Below are positions 45,048-57,700 of a stretch of DNA of 64,000 bases, piece by piece. The DNA comes from Neospora caninum Liverpool (Eukaryota > Apicomplexa > Conoidasida > Eucoccidiorida > Sarcocystidae), in contig NC_018398.1 in assembly GCF_000208865.1 (NCBI RefSeq), positions 1,860,001-1,924,000 of the forward strand, in the 5' to 3' direction. Under the pieces are notes generated by a model, which ran no database searches, had not been told where the DNA came from, and worked only from the letters and a program-made list of their open reading frames with translations. How positions within the stretch are numbered: position 1 is the stretch's first letter; every line of letters starts with the position of its first letter. Made by a program: the position numbers and the translations under genes.

Positions 45048-46290
45048 AGAAAGCTGGTGTCAAAACCCTAGACCGAAGCGCCGATGCCAATCTTGACGAC
45101 ACAACGGATTTTCACCCATCTTTGCATCTTCGTGATACACGACGGTGTGCTCAGCTCTACGTCAGCTCTAGAAAACGAACATATACAGAGCTTGCGAAGC
45201 GATTGCGACAAAAATAGAACACACTTGGTGGGGGTCCGCACGCGTGTTGTCGGCACGTTCAAGTACGAGGAGGTTGAAAGAAGGCCGAGTGAGCGCGTAT
45301 GCGCGCACAGGGCATTTCTGGGGGCGAAAACGTTGCGATGGAGGGTACCCCTCGCGGTCGAGATTTTTCCTGTCTCTCTATCTGCTCCTTACCACTTCGG
45401 CTTCCACTGTTTTGTGCGTTTTTGTTTCCACTCCTATCTCCTCTGCTCCTCTATTTCCCTTGGGCACATTCGTTTTCCTCCCTCTGGCTTCAACACATAT
45501 CGACCTCCACATATTTCATCCACACGTGAGCATATCGAAAGAGCAGTGGTGTTTCGACAGCAAGGACGACAGTGCACTGCGCTTTTCTCGCCTCCGGGTC
45601 ACAGAGCAATTCTTGCCAGGGTGAGGGCAGACTACGACTTTCAACCTGTGAAAGGTTTTTTCGAAAGGTGTCACTTCTGCTGGCTCCGTTCGAGTGTCTC
45701 CCCGCATTTGGGACGGAATCGCAAACATAGTTCTCCACACGAGAGCCTTCCTAGGAGCCGACGGTAAGCGCCGTTGCGGGGAATGCTTTTCCGGAAAGCA
45801 AATACGGTACAGACCGGAATTTTACACATATGGTGCGTTTTTCCCGTTTGTGATACTTTGCGATCATTTCCTTCCAAAGTGTTGGCAGGACCCTCCGAGC
45901 CAATAACTGTCCGACTTTTACGCAGTAGGCTCTGTCGTGAGACCGTGCAGTGTGCGGGTCGATGTGTGTATCCTCGACTCCCCTAGAGTTTTATATATGC
46001 CCATATACGCGCAATTACCTCGCCCTGCATCTGAATACCCTTTTGGTCTTCATGCTTGTCGTCCAGAAAATTTCGGAACTGTATGCTTTTCCCCGCAGAC
46101 TGGTAATAGTGTCACTTTTCCCAGTGAATCAGGCAGCATCTTTGCGTCGGTTCCGCGCGCTTGACTCTTTTGACGCGGGGAAAGTGAGACAACCGGATTT
46201 TTTTGGTCGTTCCCCTTTTTGGAAGTGTCTCTTCTGGTTTGTCGCGTTTTGTTGATTTGTCCCGTCCCCGACAACTCCTGGTTCTCTCCC
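45048..46290. other. Intergenic / 5' leader of the KH gene
   Basis: It lies between the doubtful minus-strand ORF and the KH-domain gene. Many short frames, none convincing. The right end is pyrimidine-rich and should contain the promoter and leader of the KH gene. Confidence 0.45.
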
Positions 46291-46358
46291 CCCGGTCTTG
46301 GCCGTCTTTATTCTGTCTCCCCCGGTCTTGGCCGTCTTTATTCTGTCTCCCCCGGTCT
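46291..46358. repeat. Perfect 30-bp tandem duplication in the KH-gene leader
   Basis: 46291-46320 and 46321-46350 are identical, with core ggtcttggccgtcttta. A third partial copy starts at 46351. The repeat ends about 22 bp before the ATG at 46381, so it lies in the 5' UTR or core promoter. Confidence 0.95.
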
Positions 46359-46380
46359 CGTTCGCCGCTCAACAGACACC

Positions 46381-47634
46381 ATGGAGGCTTCCTCTGTTCC
46401 CCCAACAAAACGCTCGGCCTTCCAGGGCCCGTGCTACTTGAAGATGATCGTGAATAACGTGGCAGCAGGCGCGATCATTGGGAAGAACGGGGTCGCCATT
46501 GCGGCCATGGAGCAACAGACAGGCTGCGCCCTGAAGCTCTCTCCCCTCAACGCCTTTTATCCTGGAACCCAGGACCGGGTCCTCGTTATGAGTGGCGAGC
46601 AGGAACAGGTGAACAACGCACTCGTTCTGATCCTCGGCAAAATCAAGGAAACTGTGACATCCCAGTTTGGCGCCGGGACACAGACTGGCACGCAGCCCGG
46701 CAGCAACGGCGCAGGCAACGGATCAGCGGAGTGCGTCGGCAGAGACCCCTTCGGAAGCAACGACGCGTCCCAGCACAAGATTACCTGCAGACTTGCGGTT
46801 CCCCGGTCTGCTGTGTCGACAATCATTGGCAAGGGAGGCCAGCAGATTCGTGAGCTCCAGGACACAACCGGAGCTCGCGTGCAGGTGTCGTGTCGAGAGG
46901 AAGGTTTGGCTGAACGAATGATCACCATCACGGGCTTGCTGGAGCAAGTCCGTGCCGCTGCTCTGGGTATCGCGTCCTGCATCCAGTCGGACCCGTACCT
47001 GCGAGACCACATGCATGTGGTCTACAAACCAGGCGCTCCGGGAGGCCCCGGGAACCCGGGCGTGCCCGGCGGCCTCGGGGCGCCCCTCGGAGGCGCAGGG
47101 TACTGCGTCGTTCCTAACGTGTACGGGAACGCCCCATATGGAGGGGGGGGCCATCTGTACGGTCACGGTGCGGCTGGTCACGCCGCCGCCACGGACGCGC
47201 TGAGTCTGCAGTGCGAGATTTCCCTTCAGGTTCCCGACCAGTCGATCGGCGCCGTGATTGGTCGCAACGGGGCGTGTGTGACGGAAGTTATCAACGCGAC
47301 TGGAGCCCGCATTCAAATCAGCCAAAAGGGGGACTTGGTTCCCGGTACAAATGACCGGAAAATCGTCCTTTCCGGCACTGTGGGCGCCGTACACAGCGCG
47401 CATCTTTTGTTGCTCCAAAGAATTCACGCCGTTCAAGACGGAGTTGGAGGCAAGCATCCGGGCACCGGAGGTCCACTGTCTGTACAGGGCGGTGCAAGTG
47501 CTGCACCCGGCGCGAACGGCATGGGAGGAGCGGGCGGTCACGCATTGGATTTGCACAATGCGGTGCAGCCACAGCAGCCGCATGGGCTGCAAGGAAACCT
47601 CCACTACATTCACTCGGGAGGCTACGGGTATTAA
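46381..47634 (+). CDS. Triple KH-domain RNA-binding protein (417 aa)
   Basis: KH domains bind single-stranded RNA or DNA. Three are visible, each with an intact GxxG loop: KH1 about residues 17-92 (GAIIGKNG, loop 34-37), KH2 about 132-202 (STIIGKGGQQI, loop 150-153) and KH3 about 275-350 (GAVIGRNG, loop 294-297). The arrangement, two KH domains then a Gly/Pro/Tyr-rich linker then KH3, is that of the PCBP/NOVA/BTR1 class. These proteins act in splicing, mRNA stability or translational control. The ATG at 46381 lies in a strong context (ACCATGG). The frame is open upstream to 46219, but that part is pyrimidine-rich leader. The gene appears to be a single exon. The linker and C-terminal tail carry Gly, His and Gln runs. 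Location is probably nuclear or cytoplasmic; there is no signal peptide. Confidence 0.92.
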   Translation: MEASSVPPTKRSAFQGPCYLKMIVNNVAAGAIIGKNGVAIAAMEQQTGCALKLSPLNAFYPGTQDRVLVMSGEQEQVNNALVLILGKIKETVTSQFGAGTQTGTQPGSNGAGNGSAECVGRDPFGSNDASQHKITCRLAVPRSAVSTIIGKGGQQIRELQDTTGARVQVSCREEGLAERMITITGLLEQVRAAALGIASCIQSDPYLRDHMHVVYKPGAPGGPGNPGVPGGLGAPLGGAGYCVVPNVYGNAPYGGGGHLYGHGAAGHAAATDALSLQCEISLQVPDQSIGAVIGRNGACVTEVINATGARIQISQKGDLVPGTNDRKIVLSGTVGAVHSAHLLLLQRIHAVQDGVGGKHPGTGGPLSVQGGASAAPGANGMGGAGGHALDLHNAVQPQQPHGLQGNLHYIHSGGYGY

Positions 47635-50458
47635 GGTGCACGACGGGAAGGGACACAGCAGCCTCAGCTCAAAGGACTTGTGGACGGGCACCGGACGTCA
47701 GTGAATCCACGTTACGGGACGGGCGCCTCGGTGGACGCGTCTGTGCGCGTCGCGCGTCGACTCAAATGGGTGAACAAAAGGGTTTCGCAACTCATTTTTC
47801 AGTCCAGATCCTCGATTTGAACGGAGGACGCACCGTTGCAAGCGCCAGATGCATGCACGCATACACACGCAAGGGGGACAAAGACGATTTCCGTATACGC
47901 CTGTGTTTTGTAGTACACTTGCCGCCGGCAGCCCAGTGAGCGCCTGCAAAGGGTGCAGGTGGATCGTGCGGAGGAGAAGGGATGCCGCACGAGTGTGTAA
48001 AGGAGAAGGTACTATAGTTTTTTTCGTCTTTTGGTGGCGCGCGGGCACAGGAAGATAGACAGCCAGCTAAGGAACGCCTTCGGGCTCGAGCGGCTCTTCT
48101 CTCCTGCAGTCTTGCTCGGGGAGCACTTTGGGTGAACAGCTTTCAGCAAGTCTCCGTTTGAATGATGCTGTACGTACGCGTGCGGATACGGATACATGTG
48201 CATTTCTGGGTGTGGTTTGTGGTTGTGCGCTGCCGCGGGAAAAAAACGAGCAAGGCCTGCACAGGCCAGAACAGCGGAGTCTGGGCCGCGTCGCCGCCAG
48301 CAGTCCTCGTTTTATGGCGATTGCAGATTTTCGCGAGCGCTTTGTTACGCAGATTGCCAACGCAAATGAGTCTGAACAGGGCCGTTCACATCCCCTGGAC
48401 CAATGAAGTCCGCAGCAACACTGCATTGCTGTCTCGCGCGCTTCTTTGCGGCCGATCGGTCGTGCGCGTGGCGTCAAAACGTCAAGAGAAGCGATAGTGG
48501 GGAAACCCGCATGGGGGAGTGTCTCTCGTTTTGCTGGCGTAAGAAAAATCTGCGTTGATGTGCATGGCTATGTACATCCACCGCGAACCATGCTAGGGAT
48601 AGTGGGTGCCGCTCTGTATGGCTGCTGTCGCGTATATACACATACATATGCGCACAGTCCACGATTTGTGAATGCACCTGGTTGTGCGCGGTGATAGGGC
48701 GGCCGCAGGGTTCCGTTCTCTTCCGTTTGCATTATTTCGAGACAACCCAAAACGGATTTGTGCCGGGCTCCGTTTTCCTTGAATTTCATGGGTCCCGCGC
48801 TTTCCGCATGTGTCGAGAAGCGGTGAGGATGCCAACGCACAATGGAGTACCCCTCCCCCCCTCTTCATTGAAGCTTCACTGCCTGTTCCCCGGCTTAGAG
48901 ATACCAGCATAACGAAAGGTTCCCTGCCCGGCGTACGTACGATATCGATTCTCATCAAAACATGGCGAATGCCCTGCACCTCAGCTGCTCCCGTTTTTCT
49001 TGTGCTTGCCTCTCTCTGGAATGAGGCCTGGGTCAGAGGGGGAACTTGTCAGTAAGACGCGAGTTCCGTCTCGTGATACAAAAGGCCTCTGTCATGATCT
49101 ATTGGATGACTTACGCATGCAGCATTGAGTGTAGTGGATACGGACACTGAAGCGAACGTGTACGGTGGTGGCGTGCCTGGTGTCAGGTTTCTTCGCGGTC
49201 CATTCTAAGAGGTTTGCGATTCATTTGAACCGGGGAAATCACCTCTTTTGCCACTATGTGGTCGAACAAATTGCATGTGTACGTACATATATATGGATTC
49301 AACTGCAGTTATATATATGTATGCATGGTCACGTATACGTGAATACGAGGATGACGTGTGGAACTGGCGACGCGCCGTTGCAGGGACGGAAGGCATGAGT
49401 TGAGGAACACGGCTGTGGGTTGCCGACGGTTGAAGGCGAGAAAATTTGTAGTTTGTTTTGCCCGGCATGCCAGCTCTGTCATAAGGGTGGGGGTGTACTG
49501 TCCCACGTGGAGGACTCGCCTCCCGTTCTTCGTCAGGCGTTTCCCCACTGTGAACAGGGGTCTCGTGGCCCACGCCACCAGGTTCGTCCCGTTCCGTTTG
49601 GTGCTGACCAGTCTTATATATGGGCACACAAGCAAACTTTACATTAATCCACTTTGAAGAGCAAACATGCAGTCTGATTCACGCGGACTGCTGTGCCCCT
49701 CGCGAAAAGCCCATGTGAGTCATTTCCAATCGTTTCTAGAAACTACAAAGCCGCACCATGTCATTTACAGGAGTGCAATCCGATAAAATGTAAAATATTA
49801 AATCTTCCATAGCGGATCACCCACTTGCGAAGGCGCCGTAGATTCGATGTGAATCGCGGAACTAGAATTCTGAGCAACATAGAAAGCGGAAGCTGTGTCA
49901 CACAACCTCTTCCGGTCGTTATACCGGAGATCGAGCACTTTCTTTCCGAGACTTGCGCACGCGGAGGTTTGTGGCATCAGCCATCTTTGGTAGTGCGCGT
50001 ACTAACGCACCATTTAAAGTCTACTGCCTGAACTCCGAATATACGTCAGATACACAGATTGCTGCAACTAGTATGTGTCCTAACAATGAGGTTGCTTGTA
50101 AACCTGCTCCGGGTGTGACGAGAACCTTTCGTCCCCGGACCTCGGCAAGACCCGGAGTTCGGGATTACCTCATCATTCGGATATTTTTGAAAAAGGCCTT
50201 CCTCACAGCATCCCTACGGTCGGGACAACGGTTCGGGAGTCGCATCCTCGTAAATTGCAGTACCAAGCACTTCAGACGGGCGCATGACACAAGCGAACCC
50301 ACCAAGCAGCGACGTCCAACCCTTTCTCTTTTTGTACGTCACCACGAATTCACTTTCCCGCGTATTCTGTATGCTCCACCGAAGACAACCGCCTGACACC
50401 AACATGCGGACAAATAGGTGCGAATACATCTATACTACAAGCATGTAAATGCACACAC
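47635..50458. other. Convergent intergenic region
   Basis: It lies between the 3' ends of the KH gene (+) and the peroxiredoxin gene (-). At 2.8 kb it is long for two 3' UTRs, but the frames are short and unremarkable. I see no RNA gene or domain. Confidence 0.45.
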
Positions 50459-51061
50459 CTAGTTGGATGTGAAGCTGCTTCCAAGGTACTCCTTGACTCC
50501 GTCCGCAGTGGCCTTCATGGCTTTCTCTCCCTTTCTCCAGTTGGCCGGGCAGACTTCTCCGTACTGCTCGACGTGCTGAAGAGCGTCAAGCATGCGCAAG
50601 GCTTCGTCGGCACTTCGACCGAGAGGGAGATTATTGACCACGGAGTGCTGCAGCACGCCATCTTTGTCGATCAGGAACAGGCCGCGCAGGGCCATGCCCT
50701 CTGGCAGCAGGACGCCGTAGTCCGCTGCCATTTTGTGCGACACGTCGGCGAGCAACGGGAAGGAAATCTTACCGATGCCACCTTCCTTCAATTCGAGGTT
50801 TCTCCACGCGTTGTGCACGAACTTGCTGTCAACAGAGACGCCGAGGAGCTGGCATCCTCTCTTCTCGAACTCACCCTGCAGACGGTGGAACGCCAGGATT
50901 TCTGACGGGCACACAAAGGTGAAATCGAACGGGTAGAAGAAGAGAATGACGTACTTCTTTCCCTTGAACTGATCGAGCGAGATTTTTCCAAAGGTACCGT
51001 CCGCCATGACAGCTTCTGCCTCAAAGGCAGGTGCTGGCTGAGACACCGTCGGGGCCGGCAT
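50459..51061 (-). CDS. Typical 2-Cys peroxiredoxin (200 aa)
   Basis: A thiol peroxidase that reduces hydrogen peroxide and alkyl hydroperoxides, normally with thioredoxin as reductant. The peroxidatic site is FTFVCPSE (C51) and the resolving cysteine is in EVCPANW (C171). The active-site Arg lies in MALRGLFLID (R126). The sensitivity motif GGLG appears as GGIG (94-97), but the C-terminal YF motif reads YL (192-193), which may affect overoxidation. I chose ATG 51061 (MPAPTVSQPAPAFEA) because it gives the usual cytosolic length. The frame stays open upstream to 51385 (see findings). The whole coding region is one exon. It most resembles the cytosolic Prx of Toxoplasma, from memory. Confidence 0.95.
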   Translation of the reverse strand: MPAPTVSQPAPAFEAEAVMADGTFGKISLDQFKGKKYVILFFYPFDFTFVCPSEILAFHRLQGEFEKRGCQLLGVSVDSKFVHNAWRNLELKEGGIGKISFPLLADVSHKMAADYGVLLPEGMALRGLFLIDKDGVLQHSVVNNLPLGRSADEALRMLDALQHVEQYGEVCPANWRKGEKAMKATADGVKEYLGSSFTSN

Positions 51062-53481
51062 TTTGCAATGGAAATTCGCAAGAGGCTGCAGAGAATCGTG
51101 TTGAGTTTTCCGTCGTGGAAAATCGCGAATCACTTTTCCAGGTAGCAACACAAGCGAGGTAGAGCCACGCGCAGCAACAAAAATCAAGAAAGCAGGACCA
51201 AAAAGAAATAACCTCCGAAAATACCAGCAGCTAATGCAGCGCCTGGGTCTTAGGTGTGCAGGTGAACCCCGCATGGAACCGAACAAGTCGGTGGGAGACA
51301 GAGGGTTGTTACCCCCGGCCTGAACATCCGCAGCACACCGAGACGGCAACCTGGACAAGGTGTAGTACAGGCAACGAAGAGCCAAATGAAGAGGGCGCAG
51401 ATGATTCGATCACTTGCGCGGATGATGCGAGCCATTGTACAAAACAAACACATCTCAGCAAAGCAATAAATGAAGATGTACCGACGTCGTTTAACAGGTG
51501 CATTGTTGTTCGGCGACTCGAAATATGTGCGCTCCCCCTGAAGCGACGCGAAGGCCCTTTGACTAGACAGTACCTCCTCGACGAGAGAAGCGGCACCGAC
51601 AAAGAATTCTTGAGGTTGCCCTACGCAGTGTGAAACGCCCTGGATGCTGAAACGCCCTTTGGCACACCGGTTATCTAGAGATTCTGGAACAGAATCCAGG
51701 AATGTACCTCTTCAGCAAAAGGTTTCGGAGGGCGATGCGCACGGATCCTGAGATGAGGGGCTGCAGGAAACTAGTGACGTTCGAGCTTTGCTGACTTCGC
51801 AATCCCCTGTTTTGCTGTGAATGATTTTTTCCAGCGAGAAGCGACTTGAAAACCGTGGAGACCAACCGAGCTCCTACTTCTACTACCTGGTACGCGGGAC
51901 AGTTTCACTTTTGTTTAACGGGGCTGAGCAGCGTCCATCATAGCCGCTGCTCGGAGTCCTTGGGGATGATAGGTTTTGATGTCTAACATTTAGGAGTAAT
52001 ACGAACGGAAATGTCTCTTAAAACTTTAGAAGTAGGTGAAGCTGGAGATAATGTAGGTATGTTATTGAGAGGCATTCAAAAACCAGAAGTAAGGCGTGGC
52101 GAGGGGCGAGTTCACGGACTGAGCACCACAGATGCCACGATTTTCGATCCACAGCTGCACATCGTGGCCCAGGGGGCCACGCTCCCGCACGGATGTATAC
52201 ATCCGTCTTCGTACGCTGGCATTTTCTTCTTACTACGGACGCGTCATATGCATGTATATACCTGCGACAGAACACAGCCCTTCACTTGGCCCCTCGCATA
52301 TGACGTGGGAGTTTTGCCCAAAAACTTGGTTCGAGTAGTAGACTTTGGGTGGCGGTCACTGACGGGTGAATCAACGACACCCATGCAGCTCTCAGCCGGC
52401 ATCCTCAGCATTCTTCTGTGCACACACGGCTCGGCTCCCTCCAGCGGCCAAGACTCAGTAAAGAATGCCAGGGGGGAATATTCAGAAAGGCTGGGGGCCC
52501 ACGGACGCAGTTAGCCGCTCTGTCAATCATTCGTGACACGGGGACATTCACGACGCAAACTGCGCTGGATTGAGCTGAGGGCATTGTGCGACAGCAACAC
52601 AATTTGAAAAAACACTACAGGCAGGGGCGATCTTGGCACTGAAAAGGGGTATCCCACGTTTGCCGTTTAATGCGTCGTGCGATTTGTCGTTTTTGCTTTC
52701 CGCGCATATGTCGGATTCCGCGTCCACTCTTGCTCTCAAGGCAGGCTTCGTGCGAATTCCGGGGATCAGGCATCAAGAGCTCTCTCGTCAGAGAAGGCCA
52801 TTGACATGTGGGTCTGGTCATGTGCATAGGGAAAACTTTTTCCAAGACGAACTGACTATAACTTTGTATACCCAAATTACGCAGCCAAGATCATTATGCT
52901 CTTGCTTTCCTTCATTAGCGTGAATCGAAAGACACGGGTTCGGGGCACTCAGATGCCACATGGCAATGCTGCCAACGTGGAAAGCTTCAGTCCACACAAA
53001 ACTCTCCTCCGGGATAAATCAGCATGCGCATGCCTCCGTGGGCACTTTTCAGCTGTGTCCCTATCTGGCAAGGTTTCTGGTTTAGCGGAGGTATTAGAAA
53101 GGCAGGTTCATGGGCCGAACTGCGCCCGGCCGGGAGCAGTGCATCAGCCATGGTCTCGTATGAATCCGGTCACAGCGGCTTTCCGTACACACCTGGGGTC
53201 TGAAGCAAGGGGGCGATGCATTGGGCCCCACATGCGTAAATATAATGTAAGTTTAGATACATGGTGTTACATTGGCTGCCTCTGCTCAAAAGGCACACAT
53301 ACAGAGCAACTCACAGGCGAATCCTGGAATTCTGCCTAGTCCCCGTTACAACCAGTGCCGTGAACGTTTTGGAAAGGACACACCGGGCCGGCGGCAACGT
53401 GCATGTGGTACCGGGATCAAAAGAACTCTGTATATATAAAACGATTCGTTTACATATCATATAGGTATGCATGAGAGAACG
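51062..53481. other. Intergenic region upstream of peroxiredoxin
   Basis: No exon is supported. The first 320 bp stay open in the peroxiredoxin frame. The region should hold the peroxiredoxin promoter and the 3' UTR of the cysteine-rich protein gene. Confidence 0.45.
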
Positions 53482-54781
53482 TTACGTCGTTTTGGGTACC
53501 GGCCCCTCGCCATTATGTTCAGGATCCTCATCCACGATAACAAACTGACGCAAATCGTTCCAGAGGGCTTGTCGCGCTGCGCCTTCCTGCAAGCAACGGT
53601 TGGAAACCGAAGGGTCATCCGCTGCATACGGATATCGATCTCCAGTCAGTCTTGGAAGGCACCTCGGAAAGAACTGAAACGTTTGCCTGGCTGCAGCGCC
53701 TCGTTGACGTTCAAGCGACAGAGGATTTACCAGCATGAAGGTATCCGTATGTGCATAGCAGATATGCATGCATACCTATATATATATATATATTCGTATG
53801 CCTAAATGCACACAAAAAAACACTATATAAATCTTTGAATACAGATGAGTATCCGGAAGTAAGTACACGCACGCCTCACGGTCTACATATTCATATACCC
53901 TAATTTTCATACACCGTTCGTGAACGGCAGTTTCCCATACTCAAATAACTACTTTCCTCCAAGAACATGGGAAACATGCTTCTCGATACATATGCATATA
54001 TATATGCAGATATATCGCTTTCCGGATCCCCCTTTTGTCCGTGGTGTGACTTACCAGGCTGTCCTTGAGTTTTGCAGTGTGTACCGCGTTGTCCTTTGCG
54101 TACCAGAGTGCCCCGATCTCTTGATCTTCCGACTCTGGAAAGGCGAGTCGGTCGCGTAGATTGACAGGCGGCCCCCGTTCGAGCAAACTCCTCTGCTCTC
54201 TCGCACACGTCGTGTTAGCGACACTGTCGCAGTAACGCTTGAACTGCACACACGCGCCCATCCATTTTTTTCAGTGGGGGTTCAGAGGAATGGAGAAAGC
54301 CGCGGCGAACTGCATACTGCCACGTATAGGAATACCCCCGAATACACAAACACGTATAACGTGTAACGGACACAGACGTACACAAACGCACACAAGTGTC
54401 CGTAAACAAGAGATGACGTCCTCTCTCTCTCTTTATATATATACAACCGTTTCGGTGTCACGCTCTCTCCTCATACAGATATACATGTATATATACATAT
54501 ATACGCCAAATATTCTGTCTCACCTGGGACGCCTGGAGCTCTTCGATGCAGTCCACACAAAATTTGGCGGGGAACCAGGGCCCGCTGTCTCCTTCAACGT
54601 TGCTTTCTGCTGCTTGTGGGCGCATGCAGTATTCTGCATAATTCGCCTTTGAGAGTTCTTCAAAGCACACCATGCAGTCTCCTTCCGGTTCTCGGTGCTT
54701 GGTTTCGGCTCCAGAGGCACACGGGGGGGTGGACGCCGCACCTGCGGCAGGCGCCTCGGAGTTTTCCATGACGGGACTCAT
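53482..54781 (-). CDS. Small cysteine-rich, probably zinc-binding protein (212 aa)
   Basis: Three exons: 54781-54524, 54243-54055 and 53673-53482. All joins are phase 0 with GT/AG ends (CAG|GTGAGA, GCAG|TTC, CTG|GTAAGT, TTCAG|TTC). The N-terminal half holds C36-M-V-C39, C52, then C75-V-D-C78, and C91 and C99. The spacing suggests a two-site zinc fold, RING- or treble-clef-like, but it does not match a canonical RING because no His lies in the expected place. The second half is charged and ends in EDPEHNGEGP. I do not recognise a named family. Conservation of the cysteine pattern across exon junctions supports a real gene. Function unknown. Confidence 0.72.
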
Positions 54782-57700
54782 AAAGAGGAGGGGCTCAAAA
54801 CCCTATTCTACGCACGTAGAAGAGCGTTATTCACAGTAGCACCTCAAATAATGCATGCAAATGTACAGCCTGCAACGAGACACAACATGAGGCGTTTCGT
54901 ATAGGGGTTTATCTAGGAGATACACTTCCGAATGCACGAGCGCATGAAGCAGTAGATACGAATACATGCAGGCAGCTGAGGAAAACTGGAAAAAGGCTGG
55001 AAATATGCATATTCCGTATAGGCAGGGCCAGCTTGTTTGTAACTACGCCTGAGGCTTTTCTTGTGGAAAGCAAAACGTTTCGATAACCCACGGCATCGAA
55101 TCTCGCTTTTTTAAAAATTTGAGGTCCCGGTGTTGAAAATGCCCCGAAAATTGCCCTTTGGGAAAAAGTCGGGATTCAGTCAAACTGGAGAATGACACCT
55201 CTAGGGGCCCTGCTTGGGTCGGCGAGAGGAATTCTCTATATAGTTGTACCTTACGAAACGATGGGTAGTTACACCAGAATGGTTCACAAGAAAGCTGGGA
55301 GAAGCTCGAAGAAAGTTTCAAGATCTTTCGAGTGGCGCGTATTGCACGAAAACTGCGCAAAGGGGAAATAATGGACGGTGAACGTGCCGGGAAATGTCCT
55401 CACAAAAACCGTAGTACGAACCTCGTCTCCTGCGAGGCCGGCTAGACCCGTTCATAGGATTCCTTCTAGGGTGGAAAAGGAGAGCGTCGAGAAGTCTGGA
55501 GGCGAGACGCGAAGCGGCGAGGAGACAATTTACTCTCAACAATAAGAGGAAATTGAAGTGTCAGCAAACACGGTCTTGCAACTCATGGCTAATGTGCAGA
55601 GCTTGTGTCAACGTGCTCCGAAACAGTGACGACGGCTTCGATGGGAAAAAGGGAGGAATGCCACCGAAAATTTCGGACAGAACCAGTGAAATACTAGAGA
55701 AGGCAAACTCCTGCTCTAGACAGAGCAATGGAAGAAAGAAATAACAACGGAGAAAACGCGAGAGACAATGAAAAGCACAGACAGATGGCTGGGCCACAAG
55801 ACACGCCTGCTTGCTTGCATGCACATGCACGGATCTCTTTTACCGTGTCGGCAGATCGAGGATTTAGAGTTCGTGCTTTTCCTTTGTCTTTCTCTGTAGT
55901 GCCCAAAGGAAAACACATCCAGATCTGTGTGGCGTTCGATTCCGATCGCCGAAATGCAGGTACGCACAGGAAGAAGGCGCGTGCAGCACAGTTTTGCATT
56001 CTGTCTAAGGAGGTTTCAGTTTCCATCGCGGCCGCCGGAATGTTGGGTTTGAGACGAGGAGATTGGGCCGATCTATGCGTGTTGAGTGAGGACAATGTAT
56101 CTATTCTGGGATCTTGGATTGTTGTTTGCATAAAAGGTGATTTGAGAAAACGCTTTCTAATGACGCAGCAGGCCGCACTTTCTTTTGCGGACAGTTCATT
56201 TGTATCAGTAAATGTGGCGGTTCTCTGTGCAACGCAACAAGGATGAGAGCCGTTTCAAGGCACATCGTGGCTACTTTGGTATCCCGAACTCGAATACGTT
56301 TGAAAAGAGAAGGAATACGCACGGTGTATACCGAATATAACGCATTCGCCACTCCTGCCATCGAAGGTGTAGACAACGTAGAAGCAAGGAACATCCCACA
56401 GATTTGATTTCTCGAGTGTTACGACTTGCTCTGAGGGCTCAAACTCCCGAAGCATTATATATGCATATACATATATATATATATATATATGTGGGGCTAC
56501 ATGAATACGGCTTCATGTAAATATATATATATATATATATACATTTATATGTGCAGATGCGTGCAATCAGTGCCAGCGACATTCATGGCAGCAGTCATTT
56601 GCGCCGATCGAAACCTGCAAGAACATCCCATGCCACGTGTACACTACACCCACAACGTTTACTTCTACATGCTTCGCCTCGTTTATCACCGCCGAGCTTC
56701 CGTTCATTTTATAGGACTCCTCATGAAACGCACTCTTTTTCAGGAATTTCCTCTAGTACAAAGCATGCGCCTGGACGCCCATCAGGTGTGCCCGAGAGCC
56801 CCGCGACAGCCGGCTCCGATTTCCTCCACGCCTTTTGCATGGACTCTGCTGAAAAAAGTCGTTTGCCGACTTTGAGGATCCCCACTTGGCGTGTAACTCG
56901 AACTGTTCCTTCCGTTCTCATCCGATTGGTATAATTCATGCCTACCGACCTACCGTGTGAACTATCTAATGCGGCTTCTGTCACAAATCTGCAAAAGCTG
57001 GATAAAACAGAAAACACAACTAAAATGTTGCTTCCTCCTGAGTCTACTTCCCCATACACTGCCCTGGGGACGGAACAGGCTTTGAGTCTCGGCTACCTGA
57101 GGTTCTGTCTTCAGCTGCGTCTCAGTCATTCCAGGATATGTGGGAATGCGGATCAGCATCCATATTTTGTGGCGCTGCCATGCACACCCCCAGTCCTTGT
57201 GTATTTCCACACGAGAACTCAAAGCCTACTTACGCCTACACACATATATATATATATATATATATGATTACATATCTGCATATGCGTATGAATGTAGAGA
57301 TACTCTTTACGTTGTGTCAGCATTGCTATTGCTTGACAGCTAGCAAGCTAGAATCCTGCATGGCTTCGGTGGAGGTTCACGGTGCTCTCTCCCTCAGACC
57401 TCGCACCCTGCGAAAAGGCAAATGGCCGAGGACGGGGGCTGCGATTGTCAGTTGTGTGCTGATAAATTTCCGTGACGGATTTGCTGTCCTGGGAAGCATC
57501 CAGACCTCATTGTCTTCGATTAGCCCGTCTCATCTACAACAAAACTTCAGACTACCCAGATACCGCACACTTCACGCGAACACCCGCGAATCTTTTCGCT
57601 GGATTCGAGTGCATGAGAAAATCACCAAGATGAAGCCTTACCGGTTTTTGCGCATTTTCGCCGCCTGAACGCGGCCAGTGAACCGGAGAGAGCCACCCCG

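Noticed and set aside
55728..56246. 172-codon plus-strand ATG ORF
   Set aside because: No domain, no splice support, and a composition like the surrounding non-coding DNA.
57138..57668. 176-codon plus-strand ORF
   Set aside because: Its first part is translated microsatellite, and the rest matches nothing and has no acceptor-donor context.
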